Counted from the stretch's first letter, positions 45,089-54,819 are shown. The stretch: DNA of 64,000 nt from Polynucleobacter ibericus (GCF_018687955.1 NZ_CP061309.1:1658007-1722006); one strand, 5' to 3'. Notes: generated from the letters alone by a model not told the origin. Program-made: numbers and translations.

Positions 45089-46517
45089 CTTCCACGTTCA
45101 AAATTTTTACAGTTGCATTGTCACGCAACTCACGCATCCAATCTTGATAAGCTTGATCAAATTTTCTTTCACGTATAGCTGCGCGTGCAAATTGACGTTG
45201 CTTTTCTACAGTCAACTGACCTTCGCGTCGCTCCATCACCTGAATCAAATGCCAGCCAAATTCAGATTTCACTGGGTTACTAACCTCCCCAATTTGCAGG
45301 CGATTCATGGCCTGCTCAAACTCCGGAACCAAATCCCCAGGACTCATCCAGCCTAGCGCACCGCCATTTGCTGCAGAACCATCCTCAGAGTATTTTTTCG
45401 CAAGCTCAGCAAAATCTGCAGTTTTGGCGCGGATCTGATCGCGAAATCCCTGTAGACGTCTCTCGGCATCCTGATCACTTAAGCTAGGGCGACTACGCAA
45501 CAAAATATGGCGGGGTAGCGTTTGGGTGATGGGGATATTTTTAGGTGTGGATGAAACAGCGTCTGCAGAAATCGCTTGCTGCACAGGCGCATTTTCCATA
45601 ACCGCACGTCGATCTAATACTTTCAGCACATGATAGCCTGCAGGACTTTTTACTACAGCATTCGCTACCTGACCGCCCCCAGTATTTCGGATTGCCTCAT
45701 AAAATAATTGTGGCAACTTATCTGGCGTACGATAGCCCAAATCTTGAAACTTAATTTTTGGATTATCTTTTGCAGCCATCGCTCCGAGCTGCATGAAATC
45801 AACATCACCACGCGCATCACGCAAAAGAGCATCTGCTTTTTTCTTTGCATCTGCTTGAGCACCCGCTCCTGCTCCTGCATCTACCGGGATAAAAATCTGG
45901 GCTACATCAATCTCTTCAGGACCGCCTTTTCCAACAGATGCTGAAGAGGAGGAAGAACCAGCCGTCATCGCCCTCGTTCGTTCCATGATGAAGTTATCAA
46001 TCTCGGCATCTGAAATTTTGATCTTGGCCTCAACCTCTCTCTCACGATAACGTGTCATAGAAATATCGTCACGTAGCATTTGCCTGTATCGCTCAAAGGA
46101 AGTACCAGAAGCGACTACCCTTGCCTTCAATTCAACCAGTGTCAGTTTATTTTTTTCAGCAATCTCACCAATGTACTTGTCTAACTCTTTATTACTAATA
46201 CCCACACCTTCTTGTTCAGCATTTTGAATTTGAATTTTTTCAAGGATGAGGCGCTCCAAAATGGTTTTTCGTGCTGATCCATCCTCAGGCAACTTGGCGC
46301 CCTGCTTCTTCAATGCCGCAATTCGATCATCAATTTCTTTTCGTGTTACGAATCCAGTGTTCACCACTGCAGCAACGCCATCAATATTGCGAATTTTGCT
46401 TTCTGTAACTTGGTTATTTTTTGCGGCATCCTGCGCAAAAGTGGTATTCATCATGAAACCAAGACCAAGGAAAGCAGCTAGGATATAAATTTGTTTATAA
46501 CGTTTCATACAAAGCAT
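45063..46517 (-). CDS. surA: Periplasmic chaperone / peptidyl-prolyl isomerase SurA
   Basis: Chaperone that escorts outer-membrane proteins, including LptD, through the periplasm. The 484-residue protein has a signal peptide (about 1-28, ending TTFAQ), an N-terminal chaperone domain (KTILERLILEKIQIQNAE), and two parvulin PPIase domains (about 200-310 and 335-440). The second contains RHILLR, then YSEDGSAANGGALGWMSPGDLVPEFEQA. Its ATG shares one base with the lptD stop (taATG); a second ATG three codons in is possible. The first is favoured by GAGAA upstream. Confidence 0.96.
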   Translation of the reverse strand: MLCMKRYKQIYILAAFLGLGFMMNTTFAQDAAKNNQVTESKIRNIDGVAAVVNTGFVTRKEIDDRIAALKKQGAKLPEDGSARKTILERLILEKIQIQNAEQEGVGISNKELDKYIGEIAEKNKLTLVELKARVVASGTSFERYRQMLRDDISMTRYREREVEAKIKISDAEIDNFIMERTRAMTAGSSSSSASVGKGGPEEIDVAQIFIPVDAGAGAGAQADAKKKADALLRDARGDVDFMQLGAMAAKDNPKIKFQDLGYRTPDKLPQLFYEAIRNTGGGQVANAVVKSPAGYHVLKVLDRRAVMENAPVQQAISADAVSSTPKNIPITQTLPRHILLRSRPSLSDQDAERRLQGFRDQIRAKTADFAELAKKYSEDGSAANGGALGWMSPGDLVPEFEQAMNRLQIGEVSNPVKSEFGWHLIQVMERREGQLTVEKQRQFARAAIRERKFDQAYQDWMRELRDNATVKILNVEDAASSTPR

Positions 46518-49039
46518 TATTGATAGTTCTCATATATTGAGGGAGGTATTGGTTTGGAGGTAGGCATATATCCAGGAACATTTAGCTTCATGATATCAAC
46601 TGGATTGCTTCCAGCGCTACCAAAGCCCTTAAATTCGATCTGAAACAGTACCTGGGTTGTCGTTATGAGAGAAGTATTTAAGACTTGAGAATACGCCCCA
46701 CGGAAAGTCCAGCAATCCTTACTCCACTCTAGAGCCACCAAACTATTTAATGTTTTGGTACTTAGGGCGTCATATCCCCAGCGCCCTAAGACAGAGACTT
46801 CCCGCGTAATTGGCCATTGACCTGAAACGTTGTATTGATCGGTAGTGGTGGCTGAAGGAACAAAGGCTTGGTTATTTTGGATCGATGCCTGTACTGGCGG
46901 AGACCAAACATTGCGGTATCCAAAATTTAAACTTCTGCCTTGTGTAGGGCGCCAGCTACCTCCAACTGTAGTTTGTACGAAGCGATTCAATTGGGTGTTG
47001 TATTGACCAAATAAATCTGCGCTGAAATTCCCAAGCAAACGAACCGAACCAGAGCCCAGGGTATCTGAGTAAGTAGTAGGGTTAACAATATTGCCATTCA
47101 AACCTACTCGCTGGCCAGTGAACTGCTGCTTTTGGGCAACGGTCACATTTGCGCGTTCCGCTCCAGTATTAGCCTCGATCATGCGGCTAGTCAGGCCGAG
47201 TGTTGCAGAATTATTGTCGGCAATACGGTCATTACCAATAAAAGTATTTTCATTAAAAATTTGAGATACACCGAAACCTGCGTCTGCGGTATCAAATATC
47301 GGCGTCTGTGCCTGACTTTGATATGGAGTGAAAACATAGAAGGCTCTAGGTTCCATAGTCAACAACATATCTCGGCCAAAGAATCCTTTTAATTCAGTAG
47401 CATCTCTTTCAAATGCCAAGGCAGAGTCCAAGCTAAAAGTTGGGATAGTAAAACCTTGAGCAACTGGTGCACCACCAGCTGTAAACGGAGTAGCGTTGTA
47501 GGTATTTGACTGAAAACTTACCTTTGGGGTGATGTAATAACCCGGCGTCACTTGTGGCAAAGCCAGTGCGCCCTTCACTACAGTTCGATCGGCCTGACTG
47601 TATACACCTGGTGCAGTAGCGGCCAAATTGCCGCCAATGTTGTATGCAAACCTGGTGTAGTCAGTAGAAAAAGTAGTTGCGGGGCCCGTTGGCAAAGTAA
47701 CATATTTACCACTTGTATCTGCTACAGCAGGGGTTAAACGATTGTTATAGGCAGCAGTAATGTTTGGAAGGATGTTATATGGTGCTTGGACTGTAGTAGT
47801 GGGATCTGGCTGCAAAGTTTGAAAAGTCAACGCCCTTGCGGAGACATTCCAGTTGCTCAAACTACCCGTAAGGCCTTTGGTGGTTCCCACCTCTTGACGA
47901 AACTGACTAGTGACAGCCCCAGCGATACTCTGGGAGAAATCTGTAGGGTATAAATTATCTGAAACCCGTGCCATATTGACGTACCCAGTCCATGAACCAG
48001 GCATCGGAATTCCTCCAGGTGCAGCACCACCACTAAATATCTGTCGCTGCTGCCAATCATATTTCCAACGATCAGTACCCGTTTTTTTATCGTAGGGCAT
48101 ATATTCACCCAGCGCCGTTCCCGAATAATCCTTTTCCAAGAAGCGATATTGGGCACCTAACATTCCACCGCGATGATTCATATAGCGTGGCAATAGTAAT
48201 AAGTCGCGATTAGGGGCAATATTTACATAGTAAGGCTGCGTAATATCAAGGCCATTATTTGAGTTGTATCCAGCAACCGGCGCAAGAATGCCAGAGCGAC
48301 GTTGGCCGCCTGTAGGGGCGGTAAAGTAGGGAATATACGCAATGGGCACATCAAAGAAACGCATCACGCCATGCGTACCAACCATTTCCTTCTGTTCATT
48401 ATCGATCTCCATCGTACTAGCCGTGAAATACCAATCTAGATTTTCTGGTGTGCACGTAGAGTAAGTTGCCTTATCAAATACAAAAACATCAGTACTTTGC
48501 ACGGTTAAATTTTTTGCCTTGCCATTGCCCCCGTTATCACGCAATTCGTATATCGGTGACTCCATTGAGCCTTCACGTGCATCTACCTTAAATTGACCCT
48601 TAGGTCCCTTAAAAGTAACATTCCCTTTTGATAGCTCAACATTTCCGTTTAAGTTAGCAATATCTGTATCAGGGTTGTAAGTAATTTCATCCGCCTTGAG
48701 AACCGATCCATTGCGACGAATTTGCGCGCGCCCAATTAAATGCATATCACGCTCAACAACGCCAGTAATTGTGTCGCTCGAAGTAAAAGTAATCGCCTGA
48801 CCATCATCAATTGGTTTTCCAACGCGCAACTGATCATCCAGCTTTAAAACAGTGACATTACCTCGATCCGGCAATAAAACAGTATTAGATCCACCCGGTG
48901 CATTTGTAGGCAAAGGGGCTGGTGCCTGAGCATGCCCGAAGAGGGCAAATTGAAGCAATGTCACCCCCATAAATACGCGCAGGGTTACATGCAAAAAAAG
49001 AGGGGCGCAAAGGCCGGCGCGACGGCGATAATGACTCAT
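46517..49039 (-). CDS. lptD: LPS-assembly protein LptD
   Basis: Outer-membrane beta-barrel that, with LptE, inserts lipopolysaccharide in the outer leaflet. The 840-residue protein has a signal peptide (to about residue 38, FGHAQ), an OstA/LptA-like beta-jellyroll (about 85-195, GSVLKADEITYNPDTDIANLNGNV) and a C-terminal barrel. Outside the signal it has just two cysteines, Cys196 and Cys776, in place of the four of E. coli; they correspond in layout to one non-consecutive disulfide. It heads the lptD-surA-pdxA-rsmA series and diverges from amgK across 33 bp. Confidence 0.96.
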   Translation of the reverse strand: MSHYRRRAGLCAPLFLHVTLRVFMGVTLLQFALFGHAQAPAPLPTNAPGGSNTVLLPDRGNVTVLKLDDQLRVGKPIDDGQAITFTSSDTITGVVERDMHLIGRAQIRRNGSVLKADEITYNPDTDIANLNGNVELSKGNVTFKGPKGQFKVDAREGSMESPIYELRDNGGNGKAKNLTVQSTDVFVFDKATYSTCTPENLDWYFTASTMEIDNEQKEMVGTHGVMRFFDVPIAYIPYFTAPTGGQRRSGILAPVAGYNSNNGLDITQPYYVNIAPNRDLLLLPRYMNHRGGMLGAQYRFLEKDYSGTALGEYMPYDKKTGTDRWKYDWQQRQIFSGGAAPGGIPMPGSWTGYVNMARVSDNLYPTDFSQSIAGAVTSQFRQEVGTTKGLTGSLSNWNVSARALTFQTLQPDPTTTVQAPYNILPNITAAYNNRLTPAVADTSGKYVTLPTGPATTFSTDYTRFAYNIGGNLAATAPGVYSQADRTVVKGALALPQVTPGYYITPKVSFQSNTYNATPFTAGGAPVAQGFTIPTFSLDSALAFERDATELKGFFGRDMLLTMEPRAFYVFTPYQSQAQTPIFDTADAGFGVSQIFNENTFIGNDRIADNNSATLGLTSRMIEANTGAERANVTVAQKQQFTGQRVGLNGNIVNPTTYSDTLGSGSVRLLGNFSADLFGQYNTQLNRFVQTTVGGSWRPTQGRSLNFGYRNVWSPPVQASIQNNQAFVPSATTTDQYNVSGQWPITREVSVLGRWGYDALSTKTLNSLVALEWSKDCWTFRGAYSQVLNTSLITTTQVLFQIEFKGFGSAGSNPVDIMKLNVPGYMPTSKPIPPSIYENYQ

Positions 49040-49072
49040 GGATCCAGACCCGCCTTATTATACGAATCGACC

Positions 49073-50074
49073 ATGACTGACTCACGCTTAAACACCCTCC
49101 GCAACTGGCTAAAAGCCCTAGAAGCAAGCTGGCAATTAGATCTCGACTCTTTGCAGCCGGCCTCGGCTGATGCCAGCTTTCGACGCTATTTCCGAATTGT
49201 GTCTAAAAACCCCAATTTCGGGACTTTGATTGTGATGGATGCCCCACCCCAACATGAGCCCTTGGACGCCTTCATTAAAGTCGATTTATTGCTATCTAAA
49301 GCAGGTTTAAATGTGCCAAAAATCCTCGAGCAAAATCTTGCTGAAGGCTTTTTGCTCTTAAACGATTTAGGCACTAAAACCTACTTGGGTGAACTCAATA
49401 ATGAATCTGCAGACCATCTCTATAAAGATGCAACTCATGCATTAGTCCTTATGCAACTGGCAAGTAAACCAGATGTCTTGCCAAACTACGATGAAGCACT
49501 ATTACAACGAGAGTTAGATTTATTTCCAGAGTGGTATTTAAAAAAGCATCTGAGTGTTGAATTGAGTCAACAACACACAGATCAATTAAAAAAATCTTTT
49601 GAGCTGATTATTGAAAATAATTTAGCGCAGGCTAGAGTCTATGTACATCGTGATTATCATTCACGAAACTTAATGGTGACTGACAATAATAATCCTGGAG
49701 TGATTGACTTCCAGGATGCAGTTTACGGCCCAATTACATATGATGCCTCTTCATTGTGGCGCGATGCTTATATTGCATGGCCAGAAGAACGTTTGATTGA
49801 CTGGGTGATTAAATTTTGGGAAGAAGGACGTAAGGCCGGACTACCAATGCCAAATGATTTTGGACAGTTCTATCGCGACTTTGAATGGATGGGCTTGCAG
49901 CGCCATCTGAAGGTCCTGGGTATTTTCGCAAGACTCTTACATCGCGATGGGAAAGATGGCTACCTTAAAGATATTCCTCTCGTTTTGGAATATGCGATTG
50001 CTACAGCAAATAGATACATTGAATTAAAACCTCTAGCTCGCATTCTGGAATCCACTCGGCCAAATCAGGCGTAA
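49073..50074 (+). CDS. amgK: N-acetylmuramate/N-acetylglucosamine anomeric kinase AmgK
   Basis: Aminoglycoside-phosphotransferase-fold kinase that phosphorylates C1 of MurNAc or GlcNAc in cell-wall recycling. From the ATG at 49073 the protein has 333 residues, the length of Pseudomonas AmgK; the longer open frame from 48932 overlaps lptD and adds a basic, unlike segment. Motifs: ASFRRYFRI (ATP-binding), VYVHRDYHSRNLMV with the catalytic HxDxxxxN, and GVIDFQDAVYGP (metal Asp). murU follows 10 bp later, the diagnostic pairing. Confidence 0.93.
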   Translation: MTDSRLNTLRNWLKALEASWQLDLDSLQPASADASFRRYFRIVSKNPNFGTLIVMDAPPQHEPLDAFIKVDLLLSKAGLNVPKILEQNLAEGFLLLNDLGTKTYLGELNNESADHLYKDATHALVLMQLASKPDVLPNYDEALLQRELDLFPEWYLKKHLSVELSQQHTDQLKKSFELIIENNLAQARVYVHRDYHSRNLMVTDNNNPGVIDFQDAVYGPITYDASSLWRDAYIAWPEERLIDWVIKFWEEGRKAGLPMPNDFGQFYRDFEWMGLQRHLKVLGIFARLLHRDGKDGYLKDIPLVLEYAIATANRYIELKPLARILESTRPNQA

Positions 50075-50084
50075 TTCACACACC

Positions 50085-50801
50085 ATGAGTCAGCTCAATC
50101 GCATACCTTGTTTTTTACTGGCTGCTGGACGTGGTGAACGCATGCGTCCCCTCACAGATGATTTACCTAAGCCACTACTTCGAATTCAGAACAAGTCTTT
50201 ACTAGAGTGGCACTTAGAAGCTCTCGCAAAAACAACCATTCGGGATGTGGTGATTAACCACGCCTGGTTAGGCGAAAAGATTGAAGTAGCTCTAGGTGAT
50301 GGAAAGCAATTTGGCCTGCATATTCAATATTCCCCTGAGGCTAGCGCACTAGAAACGGCCGGGGGTATATGCAAGGCCCTACCAATCCTTGCGCCTGAAG
50401 ACTACTTTTTAGTTATTAATGGCGATGTTTTTAGCCCAAACCTGCCTATTGCCAAGATTTTAGAAGTCGTTTCCAAGATGCGGGTAGGCTCAAGTAAACG
50501 TTTGGCGCACCTATTGATGGTGCCCAACCCGGTTCAACATCCTGAAGGGGATTTTTATCTAGAAGACTCCACAGTCAGAGACATCGGATCGGCTGGCGCA
50601 GAAAAACTCACCTTCTCTGGAATTGGGATTTATCACAAAGACCTCTTTAATGACCTGGAATTTGGAGCTCCAGCCAAGCTGGCCCCCTTGCTCAGAGCCG
50701 CAATGGAGCAAAATAAAGTGTCTGGAGAAAAATATAGCGGTCCATGGCACGATGTAGGTACACCACAACGCTTACAAGAGCTCAATGCAGCATATGAATA
50801 A
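50085..50801 (+). CDS. murU: N-acetylmuramate alpha-1-phosphate uridylyltransferase MurU
   Basis: Nucleotidyltransferase making UDP-MurNAc from MurNAc-1-phosphate, completing the recycling route that bypasses MurA. The 238 residues start with the signature FLLAAGRGERMRPLTDDLPKPLL, then INGDVFSP near 112 (metal-binding Asp) and WHDVGTPQRLQEL near the end. It follows amgK at 10 bp and overlaps pepP by 17 bp. General sugar nucleotidyltransferases look alike; the amgK neighbour decides the call. Confidence 0.92.
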   Translation: MSQLNRIPCFLLAAGRGERMRPLTDDLPKPLLRIQNKSLLEWHLEALAKTTIRDVVINHAWLGEKIEVALGDGKQFGLHIQYSPEASALETAGGICKALPILAPEDYFLVINGDVFSPNLPIAKILEVVSKMRVGSSKRLAHLLMVPNPVQHPEGDFYLEDSTVRDIGSAGAEKLTFSGIGIYHKDLFNDLEFGAPAKLAPLLRAAMEQNKVSGEKYSGPWHDVGTPQRLQELNAAYE

Positions 50802-52161
50802 ACCGAATATCTATCAACTTCGCAGAAATGCATTAGCAAAACAAATTTTTGCTAAGACTGGTGGTGGAACTGCCATTATCTCTACTGCGCCTGAGCAAGC
50901 CCGTAACCGCGACAGTGACTTTCCTTATCGCCATGACAGTGACTTTTATTACTTGACTGGTTTTGAAGAGCCCGGTGCCACGCTAGTGCTGAAAGTTACA
51001 GGGACTGGAAAAACTGCTGAACTACAGTCGCACTTATTTTGTAGACCGAAAGATCCTGAACGAGAAATCTGGGATGGCTTTCGTCTAGGTCCTGAAGCTG
51101 CGCCAGAGTCTTTGGGTATTGAGTATGCCCACAGCAATCAAGTTTTAGATCAAAAACTGAGTGATTTATTGGCCGATGAAGATGCCGTGTATATCCGCCT
51201 TGCTGAGAGCGCAGAAGCCGATAGACGCTTGCGTCATTGGATGAAACAAGTTCGCAGTCAAGCTCGCTCGGGGATCAATCCACCTTCAGAATTTCATGAT
51301 GTTGAAGTACTCATTCATGAAATGCGTTTGTTTAAAGACGCTCATGAAATCGATATCATGCGGCGCGCTGCGGCCATCTCTGCTCGTGCCCATATTCGCG
51401 CCATGCAATTGTGTAAGCCCGGTATGCGTGAATATCAACTGGAAGCAGAACTACTGCATGAATTCCGCAACAGTGGCTCACAAAGTGTTGCATACAACAG
51501 TATTGTTGCTAGCGGTGCAAATACTTGCATCCTGCACTATCGTGCAGGTGATACAGAATTACGAAGCGGTGAACTATGCCTTATTGATGCTGGCTGCGAA
51601 CTTGATGGCTATGCATCTGATATCACGCGGACTTTTCCGGTGAATGGAAAATTTACCGGACCGCAACGTGCTCTCTATGACATTACCTTGGCGGCACAAG
51701 AAGCAGCGATAGCAATGACTAAGCCAGGCAATACATTTATGCAGCCCCATGAAGCAGCCCTTAAAGTACTTACCCAAGGCCTGCTAGATGAAAAGCTACT
51801 CAAACTTTCAGAATTGGGCTCCCTGGATAATGCTGTTGAAACAGGGTCTTATCGTCGCTTTTATATGCACCGCACCTCGCACTGGCTGGGAATGGATGTG
51901 CATGATGTTGGGTCTTATCGCGAAACAAGCCCAAAGACAAACACGGAAGAGAAGCCTTGGCGTATTTTCAAGAGCGGCATGGTGATCACGGTCGAGCCTG
52001 GTCTGTATGTCAGGCCTGCAGATGATGTGGATGAAAAATTTTGGAATATCGGCATCCGCATTGAGGATGATGCTGTCCTTATTGACTCGGGATGTGAATT
52101 AATTTCTCGCGGTGTACCTGTCAAAGCTGATGAGATTGAAGCGCTCATGAAAAACATCTAA
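50785..52161 (+). CDS. pepP: Xaa-Pro aminopeptidase (PepP type)
   Basis: Dinuclear-metal M24B peptidase removing residues N-terminal to proline. The 458-residue protein has the N-terminal domain with RHDSDFYYLTGFEEPGA and the catalytic pita-bread fold. Metal ligands appear in LIDAGCELDGYASDITRTFP (two Asp), HWLGMDVHD (His), VITVEPGLYV (Glu) and GIRIEDDAVL (Glu). The start at 50785 overlaps murU; an alternative ATG three codons in still overlaps by 8 bp. It is often next to ubiH, as it is here. Confidence 0.95.
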   Translation: MQHMNKPNIYQLRRNALAKQIFAKTGGGTAIISTAPEQARNRDSDFPYRHDSDFYYLTGFEEPGATLVLKVTGTGKTAELQSHLFCRPKDPEREIWDGFRLGPEAAPESLGIEYAHSNQVLDQKLSDLLADEDAVYIRLAESAEADRRLRHWMKQVRSQARSGINPPSEFHDVEVLIHEMRLFKDAHEIDIMRRAAAISARAHIRAMQLCKPGMREYQLEAELLHEFRNSGSQSVAYNSIVASGANTCILHYRAGDTELRSGELCLIDAGCELDGYASDITRTFPVNGKFTGPQRALYDITLAAQEAAIAMTKPGNTFMQPHEAALKVLTQGLLDEKLLKLSELGSLDNAVETGSYRRFYMHRTSHWLGMDVHDVGSYRETSPKTNTEEKPWRIFKSGMVITVEPGLYVRPADDVDEKFWNIGIRIEDDAVLIDSGCELISRGVPVKADEIEALMKNI

Positions 52162-52177
52162 GGCTGGTCTGCTAAAA

Positions 52178-53329
52178 ATGAGTTTACCCAGTTGCGATAT
52201 CTTGATTCAGGGCGGTGGTCCAGTTGGGCTCGCTTGTGCTGCCTGGACCTTACAAAAATTTCCAGATGCAAAGATTACATTACTTGATCGTAACCCGATC
52301 AATGATGATGATTTAACGAATGCCGATAGTCGCGGTATTGCTCTCTCACATGGCAGCAAACTATTGCTCGATACAATTCATGCTTGGCCAAATGAGTCCG
52401 CTCAAATTCACCGTGTACATGTATCTCAAGCAGGGAGATTTGGTCGCGCACTCATGACGCGTGAGGAGCTCAAGCAAGAGGCACTAGGCCACATTATTCG
52501 TTATCGCGATATTCACATTAACCTGCGTCACGCCTTACGAGCTATAAAAGCAAAGAGTCCCAACTTTGCTTGGGAGCACATTAATAAAGATGCCGAAGAA
52601 AATAATATTCATGCTAATTGCATCGTTCATGCTGAGGGCGGTTTATTTAAGACGCAAGATTGGGTGGAGTCTGGCCGAGACTATGGTCAGTCAGCCCTTG
52701 TAGGTTTGGTTGAGGTGGAAAATGCAGTACCTCATCAAGCATGGGAGCGCTTTACTGCTGAGGGTCCGCTAGCAGTTTTACCGAGCCACTATGGTCACAA
52801 TATTCTGAATCTAGTTTGGTGTGGATCACCAGAGTCTTCGCAATATCGTTTACAACTTAGTGACTCTGAATTTTTAAGTGCGCTGGAAAAAGAATTTGGT
52901 TCACGTATTGGGCGCTTTCTGAAAATTCAAGATCGTCGTTTATATGAACTCGGCTTGAACTATCGCAAAGAGCTTACCAAAGACAATGAAGTTTGGATTG
53001 GCAATGCTGCACAAACTTTGCACCCAGTAGCAGGGCAAGGCCTCAACTTAGGATTAAGAGACGCTTTTTTGCTGGCTGAAAAATTAGTAGGTGCATTTTC
53101 CGGATTCGAACCATCTCCAAGCAAAATTCAAGATGCGCTCCAGGGGTATGCCCAAAGTCGCAAAGTGGATAGAACAACCACTATTGGCCTTACGGACTTT
53201 ATGGCCAGGGTGTTCACCTCTAATCTTGCTCCAGTAGTGGCAGCCAGAGGACTGGCTTTAAGCGCCCTTCAGTGGCTTCCACCAGTTAAGACAGCCTTAG
53301 CCCGCCAGATGATGTTTGGTAGGCGCTAA
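52178..53329 (+). CDS. FAD-dependent ubiquinone hydroxylase, UbiH/UbiF/COQ6 family
   Basis: Flavoprotein monooxygenase of ubiquinone synthesis, 383 residues. The FAD dinucleotide fold is at the N-terminus (ILIQGGGPVGLACAAW), and the second FAD signature is IGNAAQTLHPVAGQGLNLGLRDAFLLAEKL near 275-305; Asn replaces the Asp common in GDAAH. The ring position hydroxylated (C5, C6 or C1) cannot be told from sequence. It lies 16 bp after pepP, the order seen with E. coli ubiH. A stem-loop follows before dusB. Confidence 0.9.
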   Translation: MSLPSCDILIQGGGPVGLACAAWTLQKFPDAKITLLDRNPINDDDLTNADSRGIALSHGSKLLLDTIHAWPNESAQIHRVHVSQAGRFGRALMTREELKQEALGHIIRYRDIHINLRHALRAIKAKSPNFAWEHINKDAEENNIHANCIVHAEGGLFKTQDWVESGRDYGQSALVGLVEVENAVPHQAWERFTAEGPLAVLPSHYGHNILNLVWCGSPESSQYRLQLSDSEFLSALEKEFGSRIGRFLKIQDRRLYELGLNYRKELTKDNEVWIGNAAQTLHPVAGQGLNLGLRDAFLLAEKLVGAFSGFEPSPSKIQDALQGYAQSRKVDRTTTIGLTDFMARVFTSNLAPVVAARGLALSALQWLPPVKTALARQMMFGRR

Positions 53330-53382
53330 AGGGCTTAAATCACCCCTAAATATAAACATTCCTGATTTGATCTGCAACAAGC

Positions 53383-53407
53383 AATCTGCCTAAAAAATAG
53401 GCAGATT
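53383..53407 (+). other. Stem-loop between ubiH-like and dusB
   Basis: AATCTGCCTA and TAGGCAGATT form a perfect 10-bp stem around AAAAA. Only TTT... then GGG follows, so termination would be weak; it may be a partial terminator or leader structure of dusB. Confidence 0.6.
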
Positions 53408-53458
53408 TGGGTTCGACTGTGCTAAAGTGTCATGCTTTCCGCCCAAGCCCCCTTTTAG

Positions 53459-54475
53459 ATGAACATTGGCCCTCACACCCTCGCAAATAAGCTATTTGTA
53501 GCCCCTATGGCTGGGGTAACAGATCGCCCTTTTAGGCAGCTTTGCAAGAAATTGGGTGCAGGGTATGCGGTTTCTGAAATGGTGGCCTCTAATGCCCTGC
53601 TTTGGAAAAGCGAGAAAACACAACGTCGTGCCAATCATGTCGGCGAATTCAAACCCATCGCGGTGCAAATTGCCGGGGCAGATCCAGCGATGATGGCAGC
53701 GGCAGCAAAAGTCAATGTAGATCATGGTGCCCAGATCATTGATATCAATATGGGTTGCCCAGCAAAAAAAGTTTGCAACGTAGCTGCTGGTTCTGCACTA
53801 TTACGCGATGAGCCTTTAGTGCAGCAAATTTTAGAAGCAGTTGTGAATGCTGTTGGTGTTGGGCCAGATGCCGTGCCAGTCACCCTAAAGATTCGCACTG
53901 GTTGGGACCGTGAACACAAGAATGCTATTGAGATTGCTCGGCTTGCAGAAAAATCGGGGATCTCCATGTTAACGGTTCATGGTCGCACTAGAGCAGACTT
54001 GTACCATGGTGAAGCAGAGTATGAAACCATTACTGCAGTCAAAAATAGTGTGGTCATTCCTGTAGTTGCAAATGGTGACATTACTAGCCCTGAAAAAGCA
54101 GAGCAAGTTTTGAAACTCACTGGTGCTGATGCCATCATGATTGGTCGTGCAGCTCAAGGTCGTCCTTGGATCTTCAGAGAAATTAATCACTACCTTGAAA
54201 CGGGTGGGAAATTGCCAACTCCGGAGATCAATGAGATCCAGTCCATTATGAATATTCATCTTTTAGATCATTATGAATTCTATGGGGAACATATTGGTCT
54301 ACGTACCGCACGTAAGCATATTGGCTGGTATTGCAAGGGTTTGCGTGACTCCCATGCTTTCCGCCAGCGGATGAATACTGCTGATGATTGCAAAACTCAG
54401 CTACAAATGGTCAATGATTATTTTGACGAAATGAAATCGCATTCTGATCGTTTGTTATTTTTAGAAGCGGCGTAG
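53459..54475 (+). CDS. dusB: tRNA-dihydrouridine synthase DusB
   Basis: FMN-dependent reductase forming dihydrouridine in the D-loop of tRNA. The 338-residue protein starts LFVAPMAGVTDRPFRQL and has DINMGCPAKKVCNVAAGSALL, with the catalytic cysteine, near 98-118; further TVHGRTR and MIGRAAQGRPWIF at the phosphate site. It is followed by fis after 58 bp, the conserved dusB-fis pair of proteobacteria. Confidence 0.96.
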   Translation: MNIGPHTLANKLFVAPMAGVTDRPFRQLCKKLGAGYAVSEMVASNALLWKSEKTQRRANHVGEFKPIAVQIAGADPAMMAAAAKVNVDHGAQIIDINMGCPAKKVCNVAAGSALLRDEPLVQQILEAVVNAVGVGPDAVPVTLKIRTGWDREHKNAIEIARLAEKSGISMLTVHGRTRADLYHGEAEYETITAVKNSVVIPVVANGDITSPEKAEQVLKLTGADAIMIGRAAQGRPWIFREINHYLETGGKLPTPEINEIQSIMNIHLLDHYEFYGEHIGLRTARKHIGWYCKGLRDSHAFRQRMNTADDCKTQLQMVNDYFDEMKSHSDRLLFLEAA

Positions 54476-54533
54476 CTCTCACTGCACAAAGTTTTTTATT
54501 TTTATTTACTAGTTTTTGTATTGATAGATTGTT

Positions 54534-54773
54534 ATGACCAATAAGCACCCAATAACTGAATGTATTGAAGCCCAATTGCAGGGTTACCTAAACGACCTTA
54601 AAGGAACAGCACCAACCGATATCTATCAAATGGTCTTAGCTGTTGTAGAAAAGCCTATGCTGGAATTAGTCATGCAGCACGCTAAACAGAATCAATCACT
54701 GGCAGCGCAATATCTTGGTATTAACCGCAACACACTTCATAAGAAGCTCGTTGAGCATCAGCTGCTGAAATAA
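54534..54773 (+). CDS. fis: Fis family nucleoid/transcription factor
   Basis: A 79-residue Fis-type protein, shorter than the 98 residues of E. coli because the N-terminal activating arm is reduced. The C-terminal helix-turn-helix QSLAAQYLGINRNTLHKKLVEHQLL is intact, and PMLELVMQHAKQ forms the dimerisation region. Being in the dusB-fis-purH order supports the name. As only the DNA-binding half is well conserved, its targets may differ from E. coli Fis. Confidence 0.93.
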   Translation: MTNKHPITECIEAQLQGYLNDLKGTAPTDIYQMVLAVVEKPMLELVMQHAKQNQSLAAQYLGINRNTLHKKLVEHQLLK

Positions 54774-54819
54774 GCGATTATCACAAAGTCATTTCTTTTA
54801 ATTAAACCCTCCGAAAACT

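Noticed and set aside
48932..49072. Longer start for amgK overlapping the start of lptD
   Set aside because: The added residues are basic, unlike AmgK, and overlap the divergent lptD signal region. The ATG at 49073 gives the family length.
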